Source of the DNA: JAPPLB01 sp965204095
Lineage (GTDB): Bacteria > Acidobacteriota > Terriglobia > Bryobacterales > UBA6623
Reading direction: 5' to 3'
Assembly (NCBI GenBank): GCA_965204095.1
Contig: OZ241991.1
Coordinates: forward strand, 5,518,001 to 5,582,000
DNA: 64,000 nt
Shown: positions 49,121-58,866 of the stretch, one piece after another
Layout of the letters: each line of letters starts with the position of its first letter
Position numbering within the stretch: the stretch's first letter is position 1
The notes under the pieces: model-generated
What the model was told of the DNA's origin: nothing
The model's input: only the letters and a program-made list of their open reading frames with translations
Databases searched by the model: none
Made by a program: the position numbers and the translations under genes

Positions 49121-49768
49121 ATGAAAACCATCGCGCTCCTGAGCCAGAAAGGCGGCTCCGGAAAGACCACCCTGGCCTTGCACCTAGCCGTCGCCTCCGC
49201 CGCCGAAGGCCGCAACACCGCCATCATCGACCTCGATCCGCAGGCTTCCTCCGCCAACTGGTCGGACCGCCGCACGGCCGAGGTGCCCGTTGTGCTCTCG
49301 GCTCACGCCAGCCGGCTGCGGCATGAAATCCGGCGCGTTCGCGAGATCGGCGGCGAAATGCTCTACCTCGACACCGCGCCGCATTCCGACAGCGCCGCTC
49401 TCGAAGCGGCGCGGGTCGCCGATCTGGTGCTCATTCCCTGCCGGCCGGCGATCCTCGACCTGGAGGCGATCACCAACACGCTCGCCTTCATCCGCACCAC
49501 CTCGACGCCGGTGCTGGTCGTTCTCAACGCCATCGCCCCGACCGGTCAGGACGCCGTTCTCGCCGCCGAAGCCCTCTCGGCGCAGGACGTGGAAACCTGC
49601 CCGGTCCGGTTGGGCCGCCGCGTCGCCTTCGCGCGGGCGCTCATCAGCGGCCAGTCGGCTCAGGAGTTCGAGCCCTTCGGCAAGGCCGCCGTCGAAGTCA
49701 GGCGGCTGCACGACTTCATCACTCGAAGATTCGAGGACTTCAATCCTTCAACCAACGGAGCCCCTTGA
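49121..49768 (+). CDS. parA: ParA-type partition ATPase
   Basis: 215 residues. Deviant Walker A KGGSGKTT (10-17), switch region DLDPQASSANWSDRR (38-52), LYLDTAPHSDSAALEAARVA (Walker B-like), ADLVLIPCRPAILDLEA. Family role: ATP-dependent positioning and segregation of a replicon or integrative element together with a small DNA-binding partner. The partner RHH gene starts 1 nt after the stop. There is no N-terminal DNA-binding domain, so this is the short (type Ib-like) form. Intact, in contrast to the copy at 27563. Confidence 0.9.
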   Translation: MKTIALLSQKGGSGKTTLALHLAVASAAEGRNTAIIDLDPQASSANWSDRRTAEVPVVLSAHASRLRHEIRRVREIGGEMLYLDTAPHSDSAALEAARVADLVLIPCRPAILDLEAITNTLAFIRTTSTPVLVVLNAIAPTGQDAVLAAEALSAQDVETCPVRLGRRVAFARALISGQSAQEFEPFGKAAVEVRRLHDFITRRFEDFNPSTNGAP

Positions 49769-49769
49769 C

Positions 49770-50015
49770 ATGACCAGCAACCAATTCGCAGCAGCCCTGA
49801 AATCCCGCGTCCCGGCGCCGCACCCCCCCGCTCCTGACCGCTCCTCTTCGCCCGCGCAGACGAGCGCGAAACGCAAGCATGTCGGCGGTTACTTCGCCCC
49901 CGCCGTCGCCAAGCAGCTCCGGCTGCTGGCCTCCGAGGAGGAAACCACCCTGCAGGAGCTTCTCAGAGAAGCCCTGACGCTGCTCTTCGCCAAACGCGGT
50001 TTGCCCCTTCCCTGA
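49770..50015 (+). CDS. ribbon-helix-helix partition partner
   Basis: 81 residues. Disordered N-terminus (VPAPHPPAPDRSSSPAQ), then KRKHVGGYFAPAVAKQLRLL and ETTLQELLREALTLLFAKRG. The GGYF strand and two helices match RHH proteins (ParG-like) encoded behind short ParAs. These bind repeated or palindromic sites upstream of the operon and stimulate ParA. The palindrome at 49005 is a natural candidate. Confidence 0.8.
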   Translation: MTSNQFAAALKSRVPAPHPPAPDRSSSPAQTSAKRKHVGGYFAPAVAKQLRLLASEEETTLQELLREALTLLFAKRGLPLP

Positions 50016-50073
50016 CCCCAAGGAGGATCTCGCCCTGCTTCGCACGGCCCTTCCGCTTTCCAGGCCCGCCCTG

Positions 50074-50277
50074 TTGGTTTTCGTCCTTGTCGTTGCCTTC
50101 GCCTGCTGGGTGCTCGGCTCGCTTCTCTCCCGCGAGCCGGGTGGCGGACCTTTCCCCAACCGTCCGTTCCGCTCTTGCAACCTGCTCGACGTGCTCGCTT
50201 TGGTTGGCTTCGTCGCCGCTGTCGGGGCCGTTTCGTTCTTTCCGGTCCCCGATCCGGCCGGCCCTCTTTCTCCCTGA
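50074..50277 (+). CDS. small two-helix membrane protein
   Basis: 67 residues from TTG 50074; an in-frame CTG at 50035 sits better behind AAGGAGGAT and may be the true start. Hydrophobic helices LVVAFACWVLGSLL and VLALVGFVAAVGAVSFF flank a short loop. Third gene of the par operon. No family assigned. Confidence 0.45.
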   Translation: MVFVLVVAFACWVLGSLLSREPGGGPFPNRPFRSCNLLDVLALVGFVAAVGAVSFFPVPDPAGPLSP

Positions 50278-52139
50278 CGGGAAACCTGGCGGATCGCTTC
50301 GCTCCCTGGACGGGGAAGCGCCGGCTTCCGGCTCCGCTTGCCGGCCGTTTCCGCCGGCCTGCTTCCCTTACTGCGCTTGCTGTCGATGTGCTGCTTCCTG
50401 GCGCGTTCTCTCCTCCATCCCCTCGATGAGCCCCGTGCTGCCTCGGAGGTTCGCACGTTCTGTTGGCGTCGTCGGCGCCAGTTCCCTCGGCTCTTCGGGG
50501 CTGCCTTCCTCGATGCGCTTGCGGTCGTCTGCGGTCCAGCCGCTCTCCCGGACCTTCGCCCTCTTCTCCAGCCTCTCGCGGACTTGCTGCTCCAGGTTCA
50601 GTCCTGGTTGAGTCTTTTCTTTCTCGCGCACGGCGTAGTTGTCGGCCAGCTCGCTGAGCAGGTCGATGTTGTACTTGCTCTTCCTTCTCGATCTCTTCGA
50701 GTGCGATGTTCAGCGTCTCTCTCGTTTCGTCGGTTTCGCAGCTGCAGGCCCTCGTGCTCGCTGCTGGCGGCGCCGTTTTCGTGATCGCGTTCCTCCTTGT
50801 GGTTTTTCTCCCCGGATGGCCCGCGGTCTTGCGCCCGTCCGTGTTCCTCGTGTACGTCCCCGGATCGATGCTCCCTCTCTTGTCTGTCTGCAAGCGGGAG
50901 GTCCGAGGTCAGTGCCGCTATGTCGGATCGTCCCGCAGCGGCCGTTGCGCCTCGCCAGGCCGGGCAGGCCAGGGAGGTTTCCCACTTTCTACCCGCCAGG
51001 TCCGGTCAGCCATCATCGGCTTCCTCGGCCCCGGTCCCGCTCGGCTTGGCAGGCCGCGCCGAGTCTGTCTACGTGCGCGCGAGCTTTCACGCCAGAGCGC
51101 AATTCGCGGTCGGGGCCGATGGATCCGTACACGGATTCTGTTGCTCTTCCCGGCGTGGGGAATCGGCGGCTTCGGCCGCCTCGCCCTGCGGTCGGCGGGA
51201 ACGCTCTTCGGCCGTTGTCGAGCCCTTCGTTTCGACACGGTCCGTTCGGCGCCGGCCGCCGGGCAGGCCTCCCTGCTGGAGGCATGTCCGCCTTCCGGCG
51301 AGTCCCTCGAAGCACTTCGCCGGGGGATACGCCCGCGAGGTTGCCGGATGCCGCGGGAACCCACGCCGCGAACGCCGCTCGTTCTACGTCTCTTGCTTCG
51401 CCTGGCTCGTCCAGGCCGGCATCCTTGCTTTCTCGGCCTCGCCCGATCGGATCATCCCGAGGCTCGTCGTGTTGCTGATCTTCTCCGCTCAGAACGTCTG
51501 CTTCATGGACGAGAGCGCTTCGCCGGCGCCGTCCGGGTCTCCCGTACACCCCGGAGCGGAGGACGCTTCGCCGCCCTCCGGTTGCGTCGCGGGCGGGCCG
51601 CGCCGTGACTTCGATCGCACGGCGGCCGCAAGGGCCGCCGTAGCCCACGCGGCGAGCGGAGAGAAAGCCCCTTCCCGCCCCGGCCGCCGGCCGCCGGCGA
51701 ACGCGGGACAGGCTCCCGGTCGACGTCCGCCAGGTCGCAGCGCTCTGGCCCGCATTCCGCGCGTCGGAGCCGTTGCGGGATCGTCCCTCGGCTTGCCGCC
51801 GCCGGCCGGCCGTTGCCTGCCGCCCGCATCAAACCGCCCCCCGGGGGGAAGAGTCCTGGACCGCCCTCGGCGAGGAGCGCCGGCGCATCGATCGGATCTT
51901 CTTCCGAATCGCCGCCGGCGGCCTTGTCATGGTGTTCGCTCAAGTTCCCGGCGGCTTGCTCGCCCTCGGCGCCGCCAGCATCGCCTTCGTCGTTCCGGTC
52001 GTGTTCGCCCCGCGGCAGTGGTTCGCGAAGTCGCGGCGGCCGTTGCCGCCGGGGCCGCCCTGGTTCGAGGGGCCGCCGCGCAGGAAACCCGCTCCGCCCG
52101 TGCCGCCGCCAGGCCCCCGGATCGATCGCCGGGCCGGGC
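50278..52139. other. degenerate region without intact genes
   Basis: Very high GC gives long overlapping frames on all strands, most without domains. Two segments look formerly coding: 50368-50730 minus (next entry) and 51860-52060 plus. The latter reads GEERRRIDRIFFRIAAGG and AQVPGGLLALGAASIAFVVP, a one-helix membrane segment lacking a start. The rest appears decayed. Confidence 0.5.
50368..50730 (-). pseudogene. charged coiled-coil gene remnant
   Basis: Minus strand: ETLNIALEEIEKEE, then after a frameshift KYNIDLLSELADNYAVREKE, LNLEQQVRERLEKRAKVRES, GWTADDRKRIEEGS and stop after EAAHRQQAQ. The composition is strongly coding-like (Glu/Arg helices). I cannot name the family. C-terminal parts of mobilisation or partition proteins can look like this, which is a guess. 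Confidence 0.4.
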
Positions 52140-52330
52140 CGGGCGAGATCACCCCACAAGACCCGCAACGCACCTTCGCCAAGCTCGCCCCCAGGGCCGA
52201 GCGGCACTCGAGCTGATCCAGCTCAGGCTCTACCACGCCTCCCTCCGGACCACCGAACGCTACCTGGGTCTCGAACAGAATCTCTACGAAGCGCCCTGTG
52301 ATCGGTTGGGGATCAGGGGGTGGGGAGGGG
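52140..52330 (+). pseudogene. tyrosine recombinase C-terminal remnant
   Basis: QDPQRTFAKLAPRA, a frameshift, then LELIQLRLYHASLRTTERYL and GLEQNLYEAPCDRLGI. This matches the integrase end (HDLRRTFAKLA..GG..LEQIQL.LGHASI.TTERYLG.EQ...APCD.LG.), including the H..R and Tyr nucleophile context. The rest of the gene is gone. Confidence 0.72.
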
Positions 52331-52442
52331 AGACGTGGCATGGGCGCTATGGACACCAGTTGAAGGCGCCTCGATCACGGGCCTGCCTTGCGCCTCTCGG
52401 AGTGTGCAAGGTTCGCTTACGGATGCCGTGTGCAGGTGCGCC

Positions 52443-53591
52443 CTATTTGCCGACGGGTACCGTAAGCATGGCATCGATCCCTTCGCTGCCAGCGGACTGC
52501 AGTGACAACAGGTAGGTCAGCAGGTTGAATGTCGCCTTTGAATTCAGGTCCGCGTCGTCGATATAGAACCAATGGCCGCGGTAGCGGATCCGGACGAACG
52601 CCCCCGTTGGCGGCGACTCTGCGGAAGCGATTTTGAGCAGGCTGCCGGATACCGTGCTCCAGTTGAAGCCTTCTTCGTTCTCCTGCGCCTCGGCGACCGT
52701 CACCAACCCGCGCGACTTGTGGTCGGCGGGCGGTTCGACATTATGCGACAGAAAGAACAACGCTCCGAGCAACGACCGTCCCGTCAGCACGATCTCGTTC
52801 GGTTCTCGTTGCGCGCTTCTCGTGGTCAATCGGAACGTGTCCAGCGCGGCGTCGAGGCCCAGGACCTCGCGGAGTTGGCGCAACGCATCGGTTTGCGCGC
52901 TGTCGGATTCGGGGCTCTCGATGCTGACAAGAACATCTCCCGTCTCGAGGTCTTGCGCGAGCATGACGTCGAGCAACCCCGCGATCTGCAATTCTCGGAG
53001 CAGGCGTGCGGCCTCCCTGAATCGGCTGTTGTCAGGAATCCGGGAAGGGGTCGGCCCACTGGCGACAGGGGCGTTGGTGACATCGTTGATGCTGTCGACG
53101 CAGCACATCAAGAGCCGCTCGACGCTCCAACCCGACTGCGACAGGAGAATGATCGTCTGCGGAGAAATCGGCGTGAGCAGGCGCCGCGTGAACTCCGCTC
53201 CGGAAATCGGTTCGTACGTGATGGTGGGCTGCTCGCTGTAACGGCCGCCGAGGTCGATGCCTAGCTCGGACCTGTCCGTTCCGTCGACATTGATGCCAGG
53301 CAGGACGCCCACTCGCGCATCCAGCGTGTACTGGGCGATGACGGTTCCGACATCGAGAAATACCGGCGTATCCCTGTATCGCAGCCGGACCAGGTTCAGG
53401 AGCAGCTGGTCGTTCTGAGATCGCGCGATACGCTCGTTGTAATCGAAACGCGCCGCCGGGATCGTCCTCGGGCCAAGACGTGTCGCACAGGCACCCAAAA
53501 GGATGGCACTGCAAAGAGCCACCGAGCTTGCAATACCGGTCTTGGTTCGGAGCATCCTGCGCAAGTGCTTTCCGATGCCGCTACCGATCAT
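52443..53591 (-). CDS. outer-membrane-type lipoprotein, 382 aa
   Basis: Start chosen at MIGSGIGKHLRRMLRTKTG, which gives a proper lipoprotein signal: basic n-region, VALCSAILLGAC with the lipobox Cys at 35. Longer in-frame starts up to 53708 exist. The mature protein has IARSQNDQLLLNLVRLRYRD, PVFLDVGTVIAQYTLD, GGRYSEQPTITYEPISG, LLGALFFLSHNVEPP and FVRIRYRGHWFYIDDADLNS, ending in a helix. This pattern is seen in conserved lipoproteins of unknown role in several environmental phyla. Monocistronic. Confidence 0.7.
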   Translation of the reverse strand: MIGSGIGKHLRRMLRTKTGIASSVALCSAILLGACATRLGPRTIPAARFDYNERIARSQNDQLLLNLVRLRYRDTPVFLDVGTVIAQYTLDARVGVLPGINVDGTDRSELGIDLGGRYSEQPTITYEPISGAEFTRRLLTPISPQTIILLSQSGWSVERLLMCCVDSINDVTNAPVASGPTPSRIPDNSRFREAARLLRELQIAGLLDVMLAQDLETGDVLVSIESPESDSAQTDALRQLREVLGLDAALDTFRLTTRSAQREPNEIVLTGRSLLGALFFLSHNVEPPADHKSRGLVTVAEAQENEEGFNWSTVSGSLLKIASAESPPTGAFVRIRYRGHWFYIDDADLNSKATFNLLTYLLSLQSAGSEGIDAMLTVPVGK

Positions 53592-53956
53592 CCCACGGCC
53601 CGTCGCGTAGTTGGTACTCCGCAAGATCGTGATCGGCATCAAGCCGGCGGTCCCATGATAGGAAAACCTGACTCGGGCGGCCGCCGGGTGCTGACCGTGA
53701 GTCTCCAATCAGCATGCAAGTGAGTTCACTGGATCGAAGCGGCTGAAGTACCGTCGCGGGGCGTCGCGCATACCCGTGATCCGGGCAGCAGGAATTCGCC
53801 CTCGCACACCGCGAGCCACCCGTCTCCCGCATAGCCTACAACACAGCACCGGGTCATGTGACCACTCGCATGGACCTGAACCGTAGCGGAACCCCATTGG
53901 TAACTCATGCAGCAGGAAGCGGGTATCTGCCCAATGGCCGTTTACTCTACAAGATG
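53592..53956. other. intergenic, no supported gene
   Basis: Upstream region of the lipoprotein gene. Short frames only. Confidence 0.5.
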
Positions 53957-54350
53957 TCATTCGGACAGTCCGTTCTCGACCCCCAGACCAGGTACGCAGG
54001 TGAACTCATCCACATTCGCCGTCACGGCCGTGAGGCCCAGGGCGAGAGCCTGCGCTGCGATCAACAGATCATGGGGGCCGACGGGCGTACCCTGGCTCGC
54101 CACCAGTTGACGGACCTCTCCGCAGTGACGACCGACGGCCACCGCAATGGACATTGACCATCTGGTTCCGGACTCGAGCGGCTACTCGGGCGAAAGCGTC
54201 GTAGGACTCCATTACCCGCTGCGCGGCTTCGAGGTCCCGCTCCTCGAACGGGGTGGTCGCCGGCACGAACAGGTCCAGCGCTACCGCTCGCACCTCACGG
54301 CTCCCAGCCGCCTGCGGTGTTCTTCCACGATGGCATCGACGGCGAGACGA
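53957..54350 (-). pseudogene. PIN-domain (VapC-type) toxin remnant
   Basis: Minus-strand frames: ALDLFVPATTPFEERDLEAA, YDAFARVAA, then after a frame change GRHCGEVRQLVASQGTPVGP, HDLLIAAQALALGLTAVTAN and VDEFTCVPGLGVENG. The last blocks are the VapC C-terminus (G..D.LIAA.A...G..LVT.N..EF.RVPGL..ENW). The N-terminal Asp motif is not found and there are frame breaks. Upstream DNA gives no antitoxin. Confidence 0.68.
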
Positions 54351-54561
54351 GGCAGCGCCCGGTGAACCGCCGTCACCTGGTCGCGGATCGCTTCGTGAAT
54401 GCCTTGAGCGCCGAGCGGAACGGCAAGTAATACCGCCACTGGAATGAGGTACGCCAGGGAACGATGCGAGGGTTTCTGCTCGCCAGATTGCACAGCGCTG
54501 ATGCTGGGTCACCACAGTACGATGGGGTGGAGCGCGAAAGGCGTGCAAGGGACGGTGGTCA

Positions 54562-54795
54562 ATGAGCAGATTGCCTGAAAGCTCTTCCCGGTTGGCTGCG
54601 GCGCTTAACCGGATCGGGTTCATTCTTACTCTGATGGACCTTCTGAAGGCGATGCGGGGAGTCTATTTGGCCATATTCGGGCTGAGTGCGGGTACAGGCA
54701 CAGTGGGATCTCACGCCTTAGGTTGGGCCAGTGGCATCATGGGCAGCCTTGCGCGGGGCATCGCGGTCGGCGTACTGGTGGTTGTCCTCGTGGCA
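54562..54795 (+). pseudogene. membrane protein interrupted by IS630
   Basis: MSRLPESSSRLAAALNRIGF, LTLMDLLKAMRGVYLAIFGL and SLARGIAVGVLVVVLVALL: two hydrophobic helices. The native frame is cut at the left end of the IS630 element (54796); the continuation encoded inside the element is not native. No continuation is visible after 55906. Confidence 0.5.
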
Positions 54796-55906
54796 TTATT
54801 GAGTTCCGCAAAATATTATGACACCTTTTTGTGGTTTGTAGCATCGAATAGGCATGGGCAACCCCAAAGGTGTGAAGCGGGATTTTGAGGCGCTGGAGAA
54901 GCGCCGTTTCGAGGCCATGCGGCTGCTCGACCAAGGGCTGAATCAGTCGGAAACGGCTCGACGGCTGAAGGTGGCGCGGCAAACGGTCAGTGCGTGGCGG
55001 CGGCACTACCGGCAGCAGGGTCCTACCGCGCTGCGGCGCGCCGGGCGCGCCGGGCGCAAGCCGCTGTTGGACGCCGCGCAGCGGCAACGCTTGACGGCGT
55101 TGTTGCTGGAAGGTCCCGAAGCGCACGGCTTCCCGACACCGCTGTGGACTTGTCAGCGGGTGGCTCGGCTGATCCGGGACGAGTTCGGGGTCGACTACCA
55201 CGAAGGGCACGTCTGGAAGATTCTGCGAGGGCTGGGCTGGAGCCCGCAGCACCCGGTCGGCCAGGCGCGCGAGCGCGACGAAGCGGCGACCCGCACCTGG
55301 CAGCGCAAGACCTGGCCGGACATCAAAACAAAGCCCGCACCGAAGGCCGCACGCTGCTCTTCATCGACGAAAGCGGATTTTTTCGTTCCCCAAGCCGGAA
55401 GCCGCACCGCTGCCGCAGTTGGGCGCCGCGCGGGAAGACGCCCGTGCTGCAGTTCAACTTCAACTGGCAGAAGCTCTCGGTGTCGGCCGGGCTGACGCTG
55501 CGCAACTTCTACTTCCGGCTCGATCCCGGTGCGATCCGACAAGCCGAGGCGATCGACTTTCTCCAAGCGCTCCTGCGTCACATCGAGCAACCGTTGCTGA
55601 TCGTCTGGGACCGGCTGGGGGCCCACCGCAGCCGCCTGGTGCGGGGGTTCATCGAACTCTCCGAGGGCCACATCGTGACGGAGTCCTTGCCGGCCTATGC
55701 GCCGGAGTTGAACCCGGTGGAGTACATCTGGTCGTAGGGGAAGCAGCACGAGTTGCCGAACGTTTGCCCCAAAGACTACGGGGAGCTGAGCCGGCGTGCC
55801 CGCCGGGCGCTGCGCCGCATGCAACGCAAACCGCGCTTGGTCACGGCCTTCTGGAAACCGTCTTCTCTTTGCTTCGATTGACAGGGTACTATGCGAGACT
55901 CAATAG
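54796..55906 (+). mobile_element. IS630-family element, copy 1 (inactivated)
   Basis: Ends TTATTGAGTTCCGCAAAATA and (inverted) CTATTGAGTCTCGCAT bound 1,111 bp that are very similar to copy 2. No TA duplication is visible (CA left, AA right), unlike copy 2. The transposase carries a nonsense codon. Confidence 0.85.
54854..55877 (+). pseudogene. IS630-family transposase with nonsense codon
   Basis: Frame one: FEALEKRRFEAMRLLDQG, SETARRLKVARQTVSAWRR, ending in the IKTKPAPK region. A -1 shift near CAAAACAAAG (55325) opens frame two: LLFIDESGFFRSPSRKPH (Asp), LLIVWDRLGAHRSRLV (Asp), PELNPVEYIWS (Glu). Frame two then stops at TAG 55735-55737, where copy 2 has TAC. The last 45 residues are therefore lost although the DDE set is complete. 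The two-frame layout is identical in copy 2. Confidence 0.85.
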
Positions 55907-56376
55907 AACAGGAAATCTTGAAAAACGTGGGCCCTAGGAGCCCGGCGGACCGCAAGCCGGACAGCGAATGGCCGCGGCCCTGCACATCAGGGAGTCTGAA
56001 ACCGGGAGCGACCGAACCGGCCTGTAGAACAGGCATGGAAAAGGTCCGCAGTTGTTGGCCCTTCAAGTTTACTGCCCGTTCTGCCGCTTGTACTGAAGCC
56101 GGTTGTCGGGTTGGCGCGCGGCAAGTTGCACAACGCCATCAGCCGTTCTCGCCATGAATCCCGAATCAGCACCTGCTTTGCTGATTACCATGAGCGCGTT
56201 TGTCTGATCGGCTTGGATGAAGCGTTGTACCGCCTGAGGCGAAACTTGGCAGAGTGCTGTCTCCGACACGCCTCGATCGGAGAGGGCTTCAGCAACTGGA
56301 ACCAATCCGTCTCATTCACACTCCGCATCGGAGTTATTCCCCATGCCCCAAGACCAGAAATGCGCAAAAGACGAGT
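55907..56376. other. intergenic, no supported gene
   Basis: Between IS630 copy 1 and the OmpA gene. A minus-strand frame of 78 codons (56069-56305) has no recognisable family. Nothing else seen. Confidence 0.5.
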
Positions 56377-58626
56377 TTATGGTGTTGGAAAGGGCCAGTC
56401 CGATACCCTCACCGTGGCGGTGGCTGAAACTTCGCCCACGTAGTTGCGCGCGGTGATCTTGTACTCGGTGGTATGGTCTGGCGAAACCCTTTGCGAGCCC
56501 TGCGGACTCACGGCCCCGATGCCGGAGATCGTGACGTCAGTCGCATTGCGGATGTCCCAGGTCAACATGCTCTGGTTGCCGCGCCTGATCGATGGGGGTG
56601 TGGCGGAGAATTTGAGGATGATCGGCGGATCCTGCACCGTGATTGTGACGGTCTGGCTGATCGTCCGCTTCGGATTGCTCGCCGTCAGGGTATACGTGGT
56701 GGTCTCGGGCGGATTCACCATGGTGCTGCCACCCTCCGGATTCACCTCGCCGATCCCGGAAATCTCCACGTTTGTCGCGTTGCGGACTTCCCAAACCAAG
56801 GTCGCTGACTCACCGGACCTGATCTGCAGCGGTTCAGCCGAGAAGCGCAGAATCGTGATCTGCCGGTCAAGAGTGCTCACCATGACACGGTCGTTTCCGA
56901 CACCGTTGTGGTCATCCCTGACGGTCAGGCGGAATTGATAGGTCTGGCCATCTTCCGCGGTGAAGCTTGTCTGCGCGGTATTGAGCGAGGAGAGTGTGAC
57001 GTCCGGTCCGCCCACCTGCTCCCACTCGAAAGTGATTGGATCGTCGTCCGGGTCGTACGAGCGTGAGCCGTCCAGCACGATCGTGCCGCCGTCGACGCCA
57101 ATCTGGTCAGGGCCGGCATCGGCTATTGGAGAATCGTTGCCTGTGCGGACGGTTCGTGTCAGCACCTCGTAGCGAACTCGCGGAACATCCACGGGAACGG
57201 GTCCTTCCGTGTCACCGTAGTTCTTTGGACTTAACCACTTGCCGAACTCGAGTCCAACTGTGAACGTGCCCGTGTTGCGGCCCGAAATCAAAGTCTCGTT
57301 AATACCGCCGGCGACGGTAAAGGCTATCTGGTTGGTGATTGGGTGGATGTAGCGAATACGACCGCCGGGCTTGTTATTGTCGAATTTCCTGAACTGGGCG
57401 CCAAGGTGGCCCTCGAACCAGCTGTCCCCCCAGGCGGCCGCGGCTGTGCTGAAACCGACTTGATCAACGATGCTCAGGTAGGTTTCCTCGATGCGGTTGG
57501 GGGGCAGCAAGCGGGTGTTGAGGATCGCTCCGTCCATAAAGCCCTTGGTGCCGAATACGCCGATCCTGCCGTTCTGGAAAATGTAGTCGAGCGTACCGGC
57601 GGCTTGGCCGAGTGCGCCGGAATTGGGAAGGTCGCTGAACTTTACGTACTTGAAGCTCGAAAACACGCCCGCTTGCATGGGACCGAAACGGTTCACGATG
57701 CCGATGTCGACCTGGCCTTCGTCCCGTTGGAAGTTGTGCATGTACTCGCCTTGGGCTTGAACGGCGTGATTCTTGGCGAAGGGCAGGAAAACCTGACCGG
57801 ATCCACTTACTGAGAGGTTGCCCTTGTAGGTGTCCGGTCCCGCCAATAAGTTATATCGAGCGAACTTTTTGGACGGCTTGGGGGATTCTTCGCGAATGAC
57901 CTTGCGTAGCTGAGTCTCGGTGGCGGGTTTGGGTGCGGCGGCCATCTCTTCTTTCAAGCCGCTCTGTGCCTGCTTGAGCTTTTCGACTTCGTCCTTCAGG
58001 CCCTGGTTCTCGCCTTTGAGGTTCTCCAAGGCCGCCAGCATGGTGTCAAGCTTCTTCAGCTCATTGGATATCTTGTCGCAGCACTCCTCTTGCGCTTTTG
58101 CTTGATCATCGATCGAGGTGATGGCATTTCCCACGCCGCCATCGCTGATGATGTTGCCTTGCGCATCGGTGACAGTGATCTCGACACGGCGATTCATCCA
58201 ACGTCCTTCGTTCAGGCTGTTGTCGGCGATGGGCCTTTGCTCCCCGTGAGGTTCGATGGTGATCTGGTTCTTGCGTGCGCCGTGCTTCATCAGGAAATCG
58301 CGGACACTCTCTGCGCGCTTACGGCTTAGCGACATGTTGTAGCTCTCGGAGTCGATATGGTCCGCGTGACCCGCAAGCTTGACCCGATAGTCGGGGTGCT
58401 GTTTCAGCAACTCCGCCAAGCGCAGCAAGCTGGGATAGCCGTCGGTCAAGACCGCGCTGTTGAAGGCGAATTCGATCTCCTCCCAGTTGCTCTTCTTCTG
58501 GGTCGTGTTGAGTCCTTGACCGAATAGCACCGCTGTCGAAAGCCAAGCTGCGCCACAAGACAGCAGCAGCCCCTTACGCAATGCTGTTGCCTCTGAGCAC
58601 ATCATCCGGACCAAAGAAGACTTCAT
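56377..58626 (-). CDS. OmpA-family porin-like protein with PKD/Ig repeats, 749 aa
   Basis: Start chosen at MKSSLVRMM (58626). A hydrophobic segment (KGLLLSCGAAWLSTAVLF) serves as signal. OmpA-C-like domain 50-153 has LAGHADHIDSESYNMSLSRK and GEQRPIADN..NEGR..NRRVEI. A coiled coil (about 185-235, KLDTMLAALENLKGENQGLK) links to a beta-rich region with repeated G-F/Y strands (about 260-510), then a PKD-like domain (SPIADAGPDQIGVDGGTIVL) and two Ig-like repeats (ILRFSAEPLQIRSG..., ILKFSATPPSIRRG...). It probably spans the outer membrane and contacts peptidoglycan, although here the OmpA domain is N-terminal. A conserved regulatory module lies upstream. Confidence 0.8.
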   Translation of the reverse strand: MKSSLVRMMCSEATALRKGLLLSCGAAWLSTAVLFGQGLNTTQKKSNWEEIEFAFNSAVLTDGYPSLLRLAELLKQHPDYRVKLAGHADHIDSESYNMSLSRKRAESVRDFLMKHGARKNQITIEPHGEQRPIADNSLNEGRWMNRRVEITVTDAQGNIISDGGVGNAITSIDDQAKAQEECCDKISNELKKLDTMLAALENLKGENQGLKDEVEKLKQAQSGLKEEMAAAPKPATETQLRKVIREESPKPSKKFARYNLLAGPDTYKGNLSVSGSGQVFLPFAKNHAVQAQGEYMHNFQRDEGQVDIGIVNRFGPMQAGVFSSFKYVKFSDLPNSGALGQAAGTLDYIFQNGRIGVFGTKGFMDGAILNTRLLPPNRIEETYLSIVDQVGFSTAAAAWGDSWFEGHLGAQFRKFDNNKPGGRIRYIHPITNQIAFTVAGGINETLISGRNTGTFTVGLEFGKWLSPKNYGDTEGPVPVDVPRVRYEVLTRTVRTGNDSPIADAGPDQIGVDGGTIVLDGSRSYDPDDDPITFEWEQVGGPDVTLSSLNTAQTSFTAEDGQTYQFRLTVRDDHNGVGNDRVMVSTLDRQITILRFSAEPLQIRSGESATLVWEVRNATNVEISGIGEVNPEGGSTMVNPPETTTYTLTASNPKRTISQTVTITVQDPPIILKFSATPPSIRRGNQSMLTWDIRNATDVTISGIGAVSPQGSQRVSPDHTTEYKITARNYVGEVSATATVRVSDWPFPTP

Positions 58627-58727
58627 AAGTAGGGGCCTCGGGTGTCGTTCACGCTGGACTGGCTTGTAGTCTCTGCTGCTCCAAGCCAAGAACTACAGAG
58701 AAACCACACAGAGAGAGAACATGCATC

Positions 58728-58866
58728 CCTCAGCCATGCTTTGAGGCCCTCGCGCTCGTATTGACATACTGCAAGTCAATACGGGTAATGATAAACCGTT
58801 TATGGGTACTTGAAGTGTACTATTGAGCCCGTTTTGTGTTTTCTTTGTGTTTTCTTGGTGACCTAT
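58728..58866 (-). promoter_or_regulatory. direct-repeat plus palindrome module, copy 3 (inverted)
   Basis: Reverse complement of the module at 43650-43800: GTGTAC/GGGTAC 11 bp apart (58804-58820) and TATTGAC 58759-58765 facing GTCAATA 58775-58781. It lies 100-240 bp upstream of the OmpA-family gene and points toward it. IS630 copy 2 is inserted at its distal end (GGTGACCTA). Confidence 0.65.

Noticed and set aside
50797..52515. 572-codon plus-strand frame
   Set aside because: Composition is Arg/Pro/Ser-rich and typical of stop-poor GC-rich DNA. Only its last 45 codons (integrase remnant) carry recognisable sequence.
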